Source: Nocardia carnea
GTDB lineage: Bacteria > Actinomycetota > Actinomycetes > Mycobacteriales > Mycobacteriaceae
Direction of reading: 5' to 3'
Length of the DNA: 64,000 bases
NCBI RefSeq assembly: GCF_029868325.1
Contig: NZ_JARWNW010000132.1
Span: 1 to 64,000 of the forward strand
The first letter of the stretch is position 1. The number at the start of each line of letters is the position of its first letter. The notes beneath the pieces are model-generated. The model saw only the letters and a program-made list of their open reading frames with translations. It did no database searches and was not told the origin of the DNA. Positions 8,605 to 16,781 of this stretch are shown one piece after another. A program made the translations under genes and the position numbers.

Positions 8605-9165
8605 GTGGACGGTCCGCTCCGCTTGGAGGTGATGGTCGCCAGTATCCGGCCGCAACGTTTCGCGCCCGTGGTCGCCGACTGGTTCGTCCGCACGGCCCGC
8701 GCCCGGCCCGAGTTCGATACCGGGGTCATCGATCTGCTCCATGCACCGCTTCCGCCGGACCTGTCCGAATCGCCGGAAACCGAGGATTTCCGGCAACGAC
8801 TCGCCGCCGCCGACGCCTTCGTCGCGGTGACCTCGGAGTACAACCACGGCTACCCGGCCTCCCTGAAAACCGCGCTCGACAGCGTCAAACACGAGTGGCG
8901 GGCCAAACCGATCGGATTCGTCTCCTACGGCGGTTTATCGGGTGGCCTGCGGGCGGTGGAGCAGCTGCGCCAGGTCGTCGCGGAAATCCATATGGTCTCG
9001 GTCCGGGAGACGGTGAGCTTCCACCGCGCACGTAAACAGTTCGACGCCGACGGAAATACCGGCGACGGTGCCGCCATCGACGCGGCCGAGCGGATGCTCT
9101 CTCAGCTGGTCTGGTGGGGGAGGGCCCTGTCCGCGGCTCGGGCGAGCGGCCCGTATCCGGGGTGA
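8605..9165 (+). CDS. NADPH-dependent FMN reductase family protein
   Basis: A flavodoxin-fold protein of about 186 residues. It begins LRLEVMVASIRPQRFAPVVA (phosphate-binding loop for FMN) and has DAFVAVTSEYNHGYPASLK, the family signature around the flavin, then KPIGFVSYGGLSGGLRAVE. Members reduce FMN or quinones with NAD(P)H in the cytoplasm. Start choice: GTG 8605 has AGGGGGA 12 bases upstream; GTG 8575 would overlap the phosphorylase stop and add 10 residues. The very short distance to the phosphorylase gene suggests one transcript. Confidence 0.86.
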   Translation: MDGPLRLEVMVASIRPQRFAPVVADWFVRTARARPEFDTGVIDLLHAPLPPDLSESPETEDFRQRLAAADAFVAVTSEYNHGYPASLKTALDSVKHEWRAKPIGFVSYGGLSGGLRAVEQLRQVVAEIHMVSVRETVSFHRARKQFDADGNTGDGAAIDAAERMLSQLVWWGRALSAARASGPYPG

Positions 9166-9191
9166 AGGCGAGCGACCCGCATCCGGGATGA
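9141..9191 (+). repeat. 25-bp imperfect tandem repeat over the FMN reductase stop
   Basis: The 25-base unit at 9141-9165, ending in the TGA stop, is repeated at 9167-9191 with three base changes. The second copy would read through the same motif (GCGAGCG-CCCG-ATCCGGG-TGA), so it looks like a recent local duplication of the gene's 3' end. Confidence 0.7.
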
Positions 9192-9309
9192 ACCGGTCCA
9201 CGAGTGCCGTCGGATCGGTATTGCCGCAGTCTCGATGCGTGCCGCCGCCGGGTTTCCTGTGCGAGTTGTCGCAGCAGAGTGCGATGATGGCGTGCGGGAG
9301 GAGGATTCG

Positions 9310-10110
9310 ATGAAATCGGCAGATTCACCGGAGCCGCAGCGGCCGGTATCGATCGGGGAATGGGTGGCGCGGGCCGTCGCGGTGGTGCTGCTCGTTCCGG
9401 TGCGGCTCGTCTGGGAGGGACTGAAGCTGTGCGGGCGGGCCATCGTGGCGGCGGGTGTCTTCATCCAGGAAAGGTTGCTGGTACCGGCGAGCCGGTTCGT
9501 CTGGTACTGGCTGATCCGGCCGCCGTGGCTGTTCCTGAAGGATGTGGTGTGGGGCTGGGCCTTACAGCATGTGCTGTGGGGAATGGTGCTCACGCCGCTG
9601 GGTGCGTTCGTGCTGGACTGGGTGCTGCGCCCGCTCCGGTATGCCGTAGAGCAATGGCTCTGGCGGCGCGCAATACGACCCGTGCTCGTCATGGTGTGGC
9701 GGTGGGTGCTCCGCCCGGTGCTGTATGCGATCGCGGCAACCGCCGAATGGATCTGGCGGTGGCTGCTGCGGCCGGTGCTGTACGCGGGGGCGGTCGCCGG
9801 CCGGTGGTTGTGGCAGTGGTGCGTCGTATGGCCGCTGCGCATGGTGCAGCGATGGCTGCTGCGGCCGTTCGGGATTCTGCTCGCGGCCGTCGCCACATAC
9901 GGCTGGCGGGTCGCCACCGCGGTGGTACGCGTGCTGGTCGTCGTGCCGTGTGTATTCGTCTACCGCTATGCGTTGCGCCCGGTACTGCGGGCACTGGCGG
10001 TGGCCGGTGAGGTGGTTGTGGTGCGCCCGATCGCCTGGGTGCACCGGCGGGTGGTGGCGCCGATGAACCGGATCGTGGCCGACCTGTGGAAGACCGTATT
10101 CGGCCGCTGA
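9310..10110 (+). CDS. Tryptophan-rich repeat membrane protein
   Basis: A 266-residue unknown protein. GGGAGGAGG right before the ATG fixes the start. After a polar N-terminus (about 20 residues) almost the whole chain is Trp, Arg, Val and Leu, built from repeats around the motif (V/L)LRPVLYA followed by WxW: WVLRPLRYAVEQWLW, WVLRPVLYAIAATAEW, WLLRPVLYAGAVAGRW, and so on. The Arg-Pro in each unit makes simple transmembrane helices unlikely; amphipathic, interfacial helices seem more likely. Streptomyces genomes hold proteins of this general type, to my recollection, without a known function. It converges on eccE with 26 bases between. Confidence 0.75.
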   Translation: MKSADSPEPQRPVSIGEWVARAVAVVLLVPVRLVWEGLKLCGRAIVAAGVFIQERLLVPASRFVWYWLIRPPWLFLKDVVWGWALQHVLWGMVLTPLGAFVLDWVLRPLRYAVEQWLWRRAIRPVLVMVWRWVLRPVLYAIAATAEWIWRWLLRPVLYAGAVAGRWLWQWCVVWPLRMVQRWLLRPFGILLAAVATYGWRVATAVVRVLVVVPCVFVYRYALRPVLRALAVAGEVVVVRPIAWVHRRVVAPMNRIVADLWKTVFGR

Positions 10111-10136
10111 AACCCGGTGCCGCGGTGCGGCTTTCC

Positions 10137-11819
10137 TCAGCGGCGCTGCGGCTGGCGTGCGGGCGCCGGCCGGGGCCGGTCCGCCGGCTGGCGGGTACGG
10201 GGTTCGCCGATATAGGTGTGCTCGCGCGGGATCGAGACCAGGTTCAACGGGATCTGAGTGGTCGCGGTGCGCAGAACCACCCGGCTGCCGATCGCGCCGG
10301 GCTGCTGGATCGACAGATCCGGTTTGGTGGCGGGCCAACCCATCGGGTCGCCGGTGACGTAGATCGTGGTGATACCGGCGTGCGGGGCCGGTGCCATCAC
10401 ACCGTCGACGACCGTCGCGGTGAACCCGGCATCGGACTGGTGGGTTTCCACCGCCAGCATCAGGCGTTCGGGGTTTCCGATCGTCTCGATCAGCTGATAC
10501 CAGGCATGCGGCCGGTTCGTACGGACCAGGACCCGCTCGCCGACAGCCAGCGCGCGGAAGACCAGCTGCTGGGCCAGATACAGTTCGCCGGCGACGTACA
10601 CCGCCGAGATACCGGCACCGATGATGCGCAGCGCCACCCCGTTACCCTCGTCGTCCGAGCCGATCAGCTGACCGCAACCCGACGACGGCAGGGCGAGCGC
10701 GTCCAGGACCTCGACAGGGTATTCGGCGGTCGGCACCACATCTTCCAGATCGGGGATACCGATCGGCAGATGCGCGAGCAGGCTGTCACGATGCCGGCCG
10801 TTCACCGACACCATGCCCTTCGATTTCGTCTTCTCCGGCATCTCCCGCAGCGTCGACCGCCAGGCCGCCCCCACATACACGGTGTCCGCGGTCGTCCCCG
10901 GGCGCAACCGCACCGCCACCGTGGTACCGCGCGACTCCGCGACCCACAACTGCGAGAGGATCTCCGACCCCAGCTGTTTCGGGTCGATCGCCGCCCCGAT
11001 GTTCACGCTGTTGCCGAGTTCGGCGTAACGCCACCGATGGGTGAGATCGCGCGCATCCTCACCGTGGATGACCTGCCGCACAGCCGACCGGATCTCCGAA
11101 GCGGTCAGCAGGCGCGACGCGCAGCCCGCGTCTTCCAGCGTGCGCACGATCCGCTGGGTCGCGATGGTCACCGACCGTGCGGCTCCCTCGTCGCCACCGC
11201 CCCGCCGGGACGCGGCGCCGGGGCAGTCGACCATATCGAAACCGATCGCCAGCCAGACGGTGCGATGCGCCGTGGCGGGCAGTGGGCCCAGCAGCGATTC
11301 GTAGATGGCACCCGCCGGTGTGCCGGAGCGGCTGCGGTGGCCGTGACTGATGATGTCGATACCGCTGAGCAGGATGTCGTGCTGGGCGAGGCAGGTCGCC
11401 AGTTCGGCCATCGGCAGCAGATGCGAGGCGTGGACCGCGGTGCGGTCGATCCGGGTCAAGCCACCGGGTGGGGGCAGTACCTCGACGACGGCGACAACTC
11501 GGCTCTCGTCCCAGTACAGGCCCAGGGAACGATCGTCGGGGCCACGGAAATCGTCGCTGTCGCCGATCCGGTATTCCCGGTGCGCGCGGTAGTTCCACCA
11601 GGTGGCGATCCAATCCAGCAGTACCCGGCGGCCGATCGGGATCAACGGGATCAACCCGGTGACCACCGCGACTCCGAGGGCGATCCACGGACTCGGTCCA
11701 ACCAGCAGCACGACGGTCGCCGCGCCGAGCGCGAGTACCTGCGCGATGAGCAGATTCGGCATCGAAATACGCCCGAACAGCAGGTTGCGCCTGCGTCCCG
11801 ATGTGGCTGGCACGGCCAT
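10137..11819 (-). CDS. eccE: Type VII secretion protein EccE
   Basis: A 560-residue ESX inner-membrane component that sits at the periphery of the EccBCDE complex. It starts MAVPATSGRRRNLLFGRISM and has two close N-terminal transmembrane helices (about 20-40 and 43-63: NLLIAQVLALGAATVVLL and PWIALGVAVVTGLIPLIPI). A soluble domain of about 450 residues follows. M. tuberculosis ESX-4 has no eccE, while other Mycobacteriales ESX-4 loci do. It diverges from eccB across a 111-base promoter region. Confidence 0.85.
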   Translation of the reverse strand: MAVPATSGRRRNLLFGRISMPNLLIAQVLALGAATVVLLVGPSPWIALGVAVVTGLIPLIPIGRRVLLDWIATWWNYRAHREYRIGDSDDFRGPDDRSLGLYWDESRVVAVVEVLPPPGGLTRIDRTAVHASHLLPMAELATCLAQHDILLSGIDIISHGHRSRSGTPAGAIYESLLGPLPATAHRTVWLAIGFDMVDCPGAASRRGGGDEGAARSVTIATQRIVRTLEDAGCASRLLTASEIRSAVRQVIHGEDARDLTHRWRYAELGNSVNIGAAIDPKQLGSEILSQLWVAESRGTTVAVRLRPGTTADTVYVGAAWRSTLREMPEKTKSKGMVSVNGRHRDSLLAHLPIGIPDLEDVVPTAEYPVEVLDALALPSSGCGQLIGSDDEGNGVALRIIGAGISAVYVAGELYLAQQLVFRALAVGERVLVRTNRPHAWYQLIETIGNPERLMLAVETHQSDAGFTATVVDGVMAPAPHAGITTIYVTGDPMGWPATKPDLSIQQPGAIGSRVVLRTATTQIPLNLVSIPREHTYIGEPRTRQPADRPRPAPARQPQRR

Positions 11820-11930
11820 AAGAGTCCCCCAGGTACCCGGTGTCGGCCGATTATCGGGCGGCCGAGCTGAACTACGTCCCCGGGAACTGTACTGTGTTCC
11901 GCGAGCACGAGCACAGTTCGGGGGAAGACG
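11820..11930. promoter_or_regulatory. Divergent eccE/eccB promoter region
   Basis: This 111-base gap separates the two divergent starts and must hold both promoters. TGTACTGTG-like AT-richer sequence lies near 11887-11897 within GC-rich flanks. GGGGGA at 11920-11925 is the ribosome-binding site for eccB; AGGGGGA-like bases (complement of TCCCCC) serve eccE. I cannot assign a specific regulator. Confidence 0.4.
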
Positions 11931-13397
11931 ATGCCTTCAAAGCCCACAACTCGGTGGCAGATCAGCGGCTACAACTTTCTGGTTCGCCGGATGGAGCATG
12001 CACTGGTGCGACGTGACGTGCGAATGCTGCACGATCCCATGCGTTCCCAGGTGCGTGCCTATGTGGTGGGCCTGGTCCTGGCCGTGGTGGTGCTGGCGGG
12101 GTGCGGTGTGCTGGCGCTGCTCCGCCCGCAGGACAAGGTCGGCGACAACAAGCTCCTCATCGGTAAGGAATCCGGCGCCGTCTACGTGGTGCTCAACGAT
12201 GTGGTGCATCCGGCGCTGAATCTGGCCTCGGCCCGGCTGGCCGCCGGTGATGCCCCCAAGGCGGTGATCGTCAAGGAATCGGAGGTCGGCAAGAAGGCGC
12301 GCGGGCCGCTGATCGGTATCCCCGGTGCGCCCGGCGCGATCCACTTCGATTCCGAAGGCAAAGGCCGGCAGTGGACCATCTGTGACGTGCTGAAGAACGA
12401 CGGCAGCCAGGACCGCACGACCTCGGTGCTCGCGGGCGGTCTGGAACTGGGCGCGAAGGCCTCGGCCGTGGAACCCGGTAAAGCGCTGCTCGTGCAGGGG
12501 GAGAAGCACACCTACCTGGTGTACGACAACAAACGCGCCCGGGTCGATATGAACGATCGCCCGGTCACCGACGCCTTGAACATCACCGGTGCCACGCCGC
12601 GCCCGGTGAGTGAGGGCCTGATCAACGCGATCCCCGAGGTACTGCCGCTCATCGCTCCGCCGATCGCCGATCCCGGTGGTGTCCCCGATTACGAGATCGG
12701 CGATCACCGGATCGGTGAGGTGGTGCAGGTGGGCACTTCGCAGGAGTTCTATGTGGTGCTCGCCGACGGTCTGCAGCAGGTTTCGCCGCTGACCGCGGAC
12801 ATCATCCGCAACGCCAACCCGCAGACCTCCAGCGAATTCATCATCGACCAGGCCCAGCGCACCCGCGCCGCGGTTTCCTCGGCGCTGCAGGTCCAGACCT
12901 ACCCGGCGACGGCGCCGAGCATCCTCGAGGCCATGGACCGGCCGGTGAGCTGCCTGTCCTGGAAACCGGTCCCGGAGGCAGGCGAGAACACCGGCACCCG
13001 AGCCGAACTGCAGCTGATCACCGGAGTGAGCCTGCCGATGAAGGACAGCGCCAAACTGGTTCCGCTCGCGCAGGCCGACGGTTCGGGTCAGAACGTCGAC
13101 TCGACCTATATCGCCCCGGGCACCGGCGCCTACGTCCAGACCACCGGTATCGAACCGGACAGCAGGCGTAAGGACAGCATCTTCTATATCGCCGACACCG
13201 GTGTGCGGTTCGGGATCAAGAACGCCGACGCCGTGAAGGCACTCGGTATGCCGGACAAGGCCGAACCCGCGCCCTGGCCGATTGTGGGGCTGCTGGCGTC
13301 CGGGCCGACCCTGGGCCGGGAAGAGGCGCTGGTCGCACACGACGGTGTCGCACCGGATCCCGAGCCGGCGGACCAGCCGGTCGCTTCCACGAAATAG
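11931..13397 (+). CDS. eccB: Type VII secretion protein EccB
   Basis: A 488-residue ESX core-complex protein with one membrane anchor and a large periplasmic domain. It starts MPSKPTTRWQISGYNFLVRR, the family N-terminus, with the anchor at about 43-65 (AYVVGLVLAVVVLAGCGVLA). The outside part contains the EccB repeat domains (GAVYVVLNDVVHPALNLASA; GEVVQVGTSQEFYVVLADGL). A conserved pair of cysteines (CDVLKN and SCLSWKP) may form the EccB disulfide. It ends before a convergent hairpin shared with mycP. Confidence 0.95.
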   Translation: MPSKPTTRWQISGYNFLVRRMEHALVRRDVRMLHDPMRSQVRAYVVGLVLAVVVLAGCGVLALLRPQDKVGDNKLLIGKESGAVYVVLNDVVHPALNLASARLAAGDAPKAVIVKESEVGKKARGPLIGIPGAPGAIHFDSEGKGRQWTICDVLKNDGSQDRTTSVLAGGLELGAKASAVEPGKALLVQGEKHTYLVYDNKRARVDMNDRPVTDALNITGATPRPVSEGLINAIPEVLPLIAPPIADPGGVPDYEIGDHRIGEVVQVGTSQEFYVVLADGLQQVSPLTADIIRNANPQTSSEFIIDQAQRTRAAVSSALQVQTYPATAPSILEAMDRPVSCLSWKPVPEAGENTGTRAELQLITGVSLPMKDSAKLVPLAQADGSGQNVDSTYIAPGTGAYVQTTGIEPDSRRKDSIFYIADTGVRFGIKNADAVKALGMPDKAEPAPWPIVGLLASGPTLGREEALVAHDGVAPDPEPADQPVASTK

Positions 13398-13742
13398 TCC
13401 GCGCTCCGGCTCCCCGGACGAGCAGGGGAGCCGGAGCTGCACCTACCCGCTCGGTCGGGCGAGCCTGCCGAGTTCGGCCCTCGGCCCGGTCGGCGATCTG
13501 TTCCCGAGTCGGCCGGTGAGATGCCGATCGGGCCGGCGCACCTGACGATTTGCGACCCGGACCAACCGCCGCCGGGTATCCCGGGGCCAGCTTGCACAGT
13601 CCTTCCTCGGTGACTCACCTCGTCACATCGATGCCGGGCCGGCAGAGCGGAATCGGCCCTGGCGCACATCCTTTCACCGACCCGGACTCCGAACCGAAGA
13701 TGTGGAAGGGGCGGATGGTCCCGGACGCTGTACCGGACGGTT
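13398..13742. other. Convergent gap between eccB and mycP
   Basis: A 345-base region with no gene that I can support. Apart from the hairpin at 13403-13437 it holds GC-rich sequence without visible repeats. AT-richer bases around 13660-13700 do not form a promoter I can recognise. Confidence 0.5.
13403..13437. terminator. Bidirectional hairpin terminator after eccB
   Basis: GCTCCGGCTCCCC (13403-13415) pairs perfectly with GGGGAGCCGGAGC (13425-13437) around a 9-base loop, 5 bases after the eccB stop. No U-tract follows, as is common for actinobacterial terminators. Confidence 0.7.
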
Positions 13743-15149
13743 TCAGGCGTCGTCTTCGCCGACTCCGAACCGGCGCCGCGTGGGGAACGACGCCAGGTAG
13801 CCGATGATCAGGCTGCCGCCGATGATTCCGCTGCCGATCAGCGCCACATTGCGGGCCGTATGGTCCGGTGGGTCGGGGGGTGCCGGTACCGCCAGTTGTT
13901 TGCTCATCGGCGGATTCGGTTCTTTGGGCCGGAGTTCGCCGGTGACCTCGTTGGTCAGGGCGGCGACCGGGTCGACCGCGCCGTAGCCCACGTACGGATT
14001 CCAGCCTTCGGCCGGGGCGTGCGCGGTGGCCTGGATCCGTTTCATCACGTCCACGGCCGAAAGTTCCGGGAAGCGTGAGCGAACCAGTGCGACCACACCG
14101 GAAACATACGGAGCAGCGAAGCTGGTTCCGTTGATGCTCTGCTGGCCTTGGGCGCCGACAGTGCCGTTGATGACTCCGGTGCCGACCGCATCCAGTGACA
14201 CGACGTTCTCTCCGGGAGCGGCGACGCTCAACCACGGTCCGGGAACGGTGAATTCGGAGGGTGCACCGTCGGCATTGATGGAGCCGACCGAGAGCACCAG
14301 ATCGTCATAGCGGGCCGGCGTGACATTGACGGTTGTTTTGCTCCACGGATCCGCAGCGGGATCGAGTGGATCCAGAATGTTGGTGTTGCCCTTGCAGTTG
14401 TCGTTGTCGGTATTACCGGCGGAGGTGACGACCACGGCGTTCTTCGTGTGCACCGCGTAGTGCAGTGCCGCGCCCAGCGAACCGTCGGAGATGGGGCTGG
14501 AACTGCAGGCGACCTCGGAGATGTTGATCACTGTGGCGCCCATATCCGCAGCGCGCCGGATGGCCTGTGCCATGGTCGCGACATTGCCGTATCCCTCTCG
14601 GGAGAGGTCCTCGGGGGATTTGGTGGCATTACTGCCCGCCTTCACGTATTTATCGCTCGTCTGGCGAATCGCCAGGATGGTAGACGCGGGTGCCACACCG
14701 GAAAAGCCTTGACCCGGAACTTGACTGGCGGCGATGATGCCGGCCACCAGGGTGCCGTGCGCATCGCAATCCTCGGTGCCGTCGCCGCTGTTCGATACGA
14801 AATCCCCGCCGGCGCGCAGGCCCGGCAGCCGCGGATGGCGGGCGACGCCGGTATCGATCACCGCCACCACCTGACCTTCTCCTTTGGAGAACTGCCACGC
14901 GTGCGGGAGGTCCAGCGCCGCCTGCGCGGCGGGCACGGTCGGGCCCTCGCCACCGGCCACCGTGCTGGTGCACGGGGCATTGGCCTTGCGTTCGGTCGGT
15001 TCACTCGGTTTCGCCGGATCACCGGAAGGCAGCCGGCCCGGGTCCACCGCCGGTGGCCGGTCGGCGTAGGCGATCGGTTGCGCGAACCCCAGCGATGCGC
15101 TCACCCCCAGGACCGCGGCCACGGCCGCGGTGCGGATCCCCCGGCTCAC
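13743..15149 (-). CDS. mycP: Mycosin: type VII secretion-associated subtilisin protease
   Basis: A 468-residue membrane-anchored serine protease of ESX systems. A signal peptide spans about 1-30 (TAAVAAVLGVSASLGFA). The catalytic triad is intact: D99 in VVAVIDTGVARHP, H131 in DAHGTLVAGI and S343 in INGTSFAAPYVSGV; N246 in VTSAGNTDNDN is the oxyanion residue. A C-terminal helix (NVALIGSGIIGGSLIIGYLA) and a short cytoplasmic tail close it. Start: GTG overlaps the eccD stop (GTGA), so the two are translationally coupled. Mycosins are needed for stable ESX complexes besides their protease activity. Confidence 0.95.
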   Translation of the reverse strand: MSRGIRTAAVAAVLGVSASLGFAQPIAYADRPPAVDPGRLPSGDPAKPSEPTERKANAPCTSTVAGGEGPTVPAAQAALDLPHAWQFSKGEGQVVAVIDTGVARHPRLPGLRAGGDFVSNSGDGTEDCDAHGTLVAGIIAASQVPGQGFSGVAPASTILAIRQTSDKYVKAGSNATKSPEDLSREGYGNVATMAQAIRRAADMGATVINISEVACSSSPISDGSLGAALHYAVHTKNAVVVTSAGNTDNDNCKGNTNILDPLDPAADPWSKTTVNVTPARYDDLVLSVGSINADGAPSEFTVPGPWLSVAAPGENVVSLDAVGTGVINGTVGAQGQQSINGTSFAAPYVSGVVALVRSRFPELSAVDVMKRIQATAHAPAEGWNPYVGYGAVDPVAALTNEVTGELRPKEPNPPMSKQLAVPAPPDPPDHTARNVALIGSGIIGGSLIIGYLASFPTRRRFGVGEDDA

Positions 15150-16612
15150 AGTCCGCGGACGAGGGAGTAGAAGTCGGCCACCCAGAACACGAGCGGCAGC
15201 ACCGCGGCCACGAACCCGTATTCGATCAGTTCGGCCGCGCGCCGCATCGGCGGTGTCGCCGACTGGTTGGGGACGATGATGCCCAGGATCAGGGCGGCGA
15301 TCACCATCACCAGCGCCGCCCCGAACGCCGCCAGCGGCAGATCGGCCACGAATGCCATGGCCGCCAGCATGACCAGCAGGATGGCGGCACCGGCGACGAT
15401 CAGGATGACGGCCTGCTCCGCGCCGGCGTAGGTGCGGCTGCGGAACATGAGAACTGCCGCGCAGACGAGCGCGAGGGCGATGCCCTGCCAGTAGAAGCCG
15501 CCGTAGTCGGGATCGGTGGCCACCAGGGCGCCGACGACCGTCACCAGTGCGGTCGCGGTGACCAGTCCGCTCAGATAGATGCGCGCCCGCATGGATTTCG
15601 CGTGCAGGATATCGAGGGTGGGCAGGGCACGATGATCGTCGGGATCGTCTTCGGTGGGGTCGATGGGGGTCCCCGGGGCCGGAACCGGCGGCAGCGGTAG
15701 TTTCGCCAGCGCCATCGAGATCCGCGGGGCCAGCGACAACGCGCCCAGCCCGACCGCCGCCACCACGGCGCCGACCGCCTCGAGCCGCTGCGCGGTGAGC
15801 AGCCCGACCAGCGCCGAGGGCACCAGGAAGATCGCGACGGTACCGGCGCCGATGAATACCCCGAGCCCGACACCGGTTACTCGCCAGGCCAGGATCGCGG
15901 TGGCCCCGAACAGTGTGGACCCGAGCAGCAGATGCGCCCAGCCGTAGTGGTCCGGGACGATGAGCATGCCGCCGGTGAAGGCCAGTGGCAGGGCGCAGGC
16001 GCCGAGTACCAGCGCCGTTTTCGAATCCCCGTAGACGCGGCTCAGGATCATCGCCGCCGCCACCAGCAGTACGGTCACACCCAGCGCGATCGCGCCGGTG
16101 ATCCAGCCCGGCATCGCCTCGGGCGCGGCAAGCAGGCCCGTACAACCGGCCAGCATGGCGAGAACGGCCAGGATCGAGCCGGTGGTCCGCGCGGTCTTCG
16201 GGTTCCAGCCGCGGAAATGTTCGGCGTCGGCGACGGCAACGTTGTACATGATGTCGTCGAACAGGGGAGTGGGCGCGGTGTTCGCGGAGCTCTCCAGCAT
16301 CAGCAACTCACCGTCGCGGATGCCCTGTTCGCCCAGGCTCAACGAGTTCGACAGTGGTGGCTGACCGATCCGCGCCAGCACCCAATCGGCCGGTTCGAAC
16401 CGTTCGCCCTGATTGTCGAACTCATTGGTGCGGCTGTGCGCGGCGACCATATCGACGACGCTGGGAATGACCAGGGCCACGGGCACATCTACCGGGATGG
16501 CCATATCGACCTGTGTGTGTTTGGCCAGAATGGTGACCCTGGTGAGATCCGGTGCGCGGACTATACCCCGCGAGGAATCTTCCTCCATATGGTCGAGTCG
16601 CGCATGCGTCAC
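15146..16612 (-). CDS. eccD: Type VII secretion protein EccD
   Basis: A 488-residue polytopic protein that forms the membrane vestibule of the ESX core. The N-terminal ubiquitin-like domain (about 20-110: TRVTILAKHTQVDMAIPVDV) is followed by eleven hydrophobic segments from about residue 140 (TTGSILAVLAMLAGCTGLLA) to the C-terminus (GFVAAVLPLVFWVADFYSL). A cytoplasmic linker between TM6 and TM7 (LPLPPVPAPGTPIDPTEDDP) is Pro/Asp-rich. It is coupled to mycP and diverges from eccC. Confidence 0.95.
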   Translation of the reverse strand: MTHARLDHMEEDSSRGIVRAPDLTRVTILAKHTQVDMAIPVDVPVALVIPSVVDMVAAHSRTNEFDNQGERFEPADWVLARIGQPPLSNSLSLGEQGIRDGELLMLESSANTAPTPLFDDIMYNVAVADAEHFRGWNPKTARTTGSILAVLAMLAGCTGLLAAPEAMPGWITGAIALGVTVLLVAAAMILSRVYGDSKTALVLGACALPLAFTGGMLIVPDHYGWAHLLLGSTLFGATAILAWRVTGVGLGVFIGAGTVAIFLVPSALVGLLTAQRLEAVGAVVAAVGLGALSLAPRISMALAKLPLPPVPAPGTPIDPTEDDPDDHRALPTLDILHAKSMRARIYLSGLVTATALVTVVGALVATDPDYGGFYWQGIALALVCAAVLMFRSRTYAGAEQAVILIVAGAAILLVMLAAMAFVADLPLAAFGAALVMVIAALILGIIVPNQSATPPMRRAAELIEYGFVAAVLPLVFWVADFYSLVRGL

Positions 16613-16781
16613 GCTTCCCCCAAGTTGTTCGCTACCCTGCCGTTTTCACATTCTCCCAGCAGGCGGCGCGGGTTGCGTGCCCCCGTCGCGGCCAGCAGAA
16701 TGCAGGTCGAACTGTACGACATGTTCGCGCCTGCCTCTACACTGAGCCCGAACATCGCATTGCCAAGGGGGATCTCGCTCG
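16613..16781. promoter_or_regulatory. Divergent eccD/eccC promoter region
   Basis: The 169 bases between the divergent starts should contain both promoters. AAGGGGGA ends 9 bases before the eccC ATG. No clear dyad or known regulator site was found. Confidence 0.4.
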
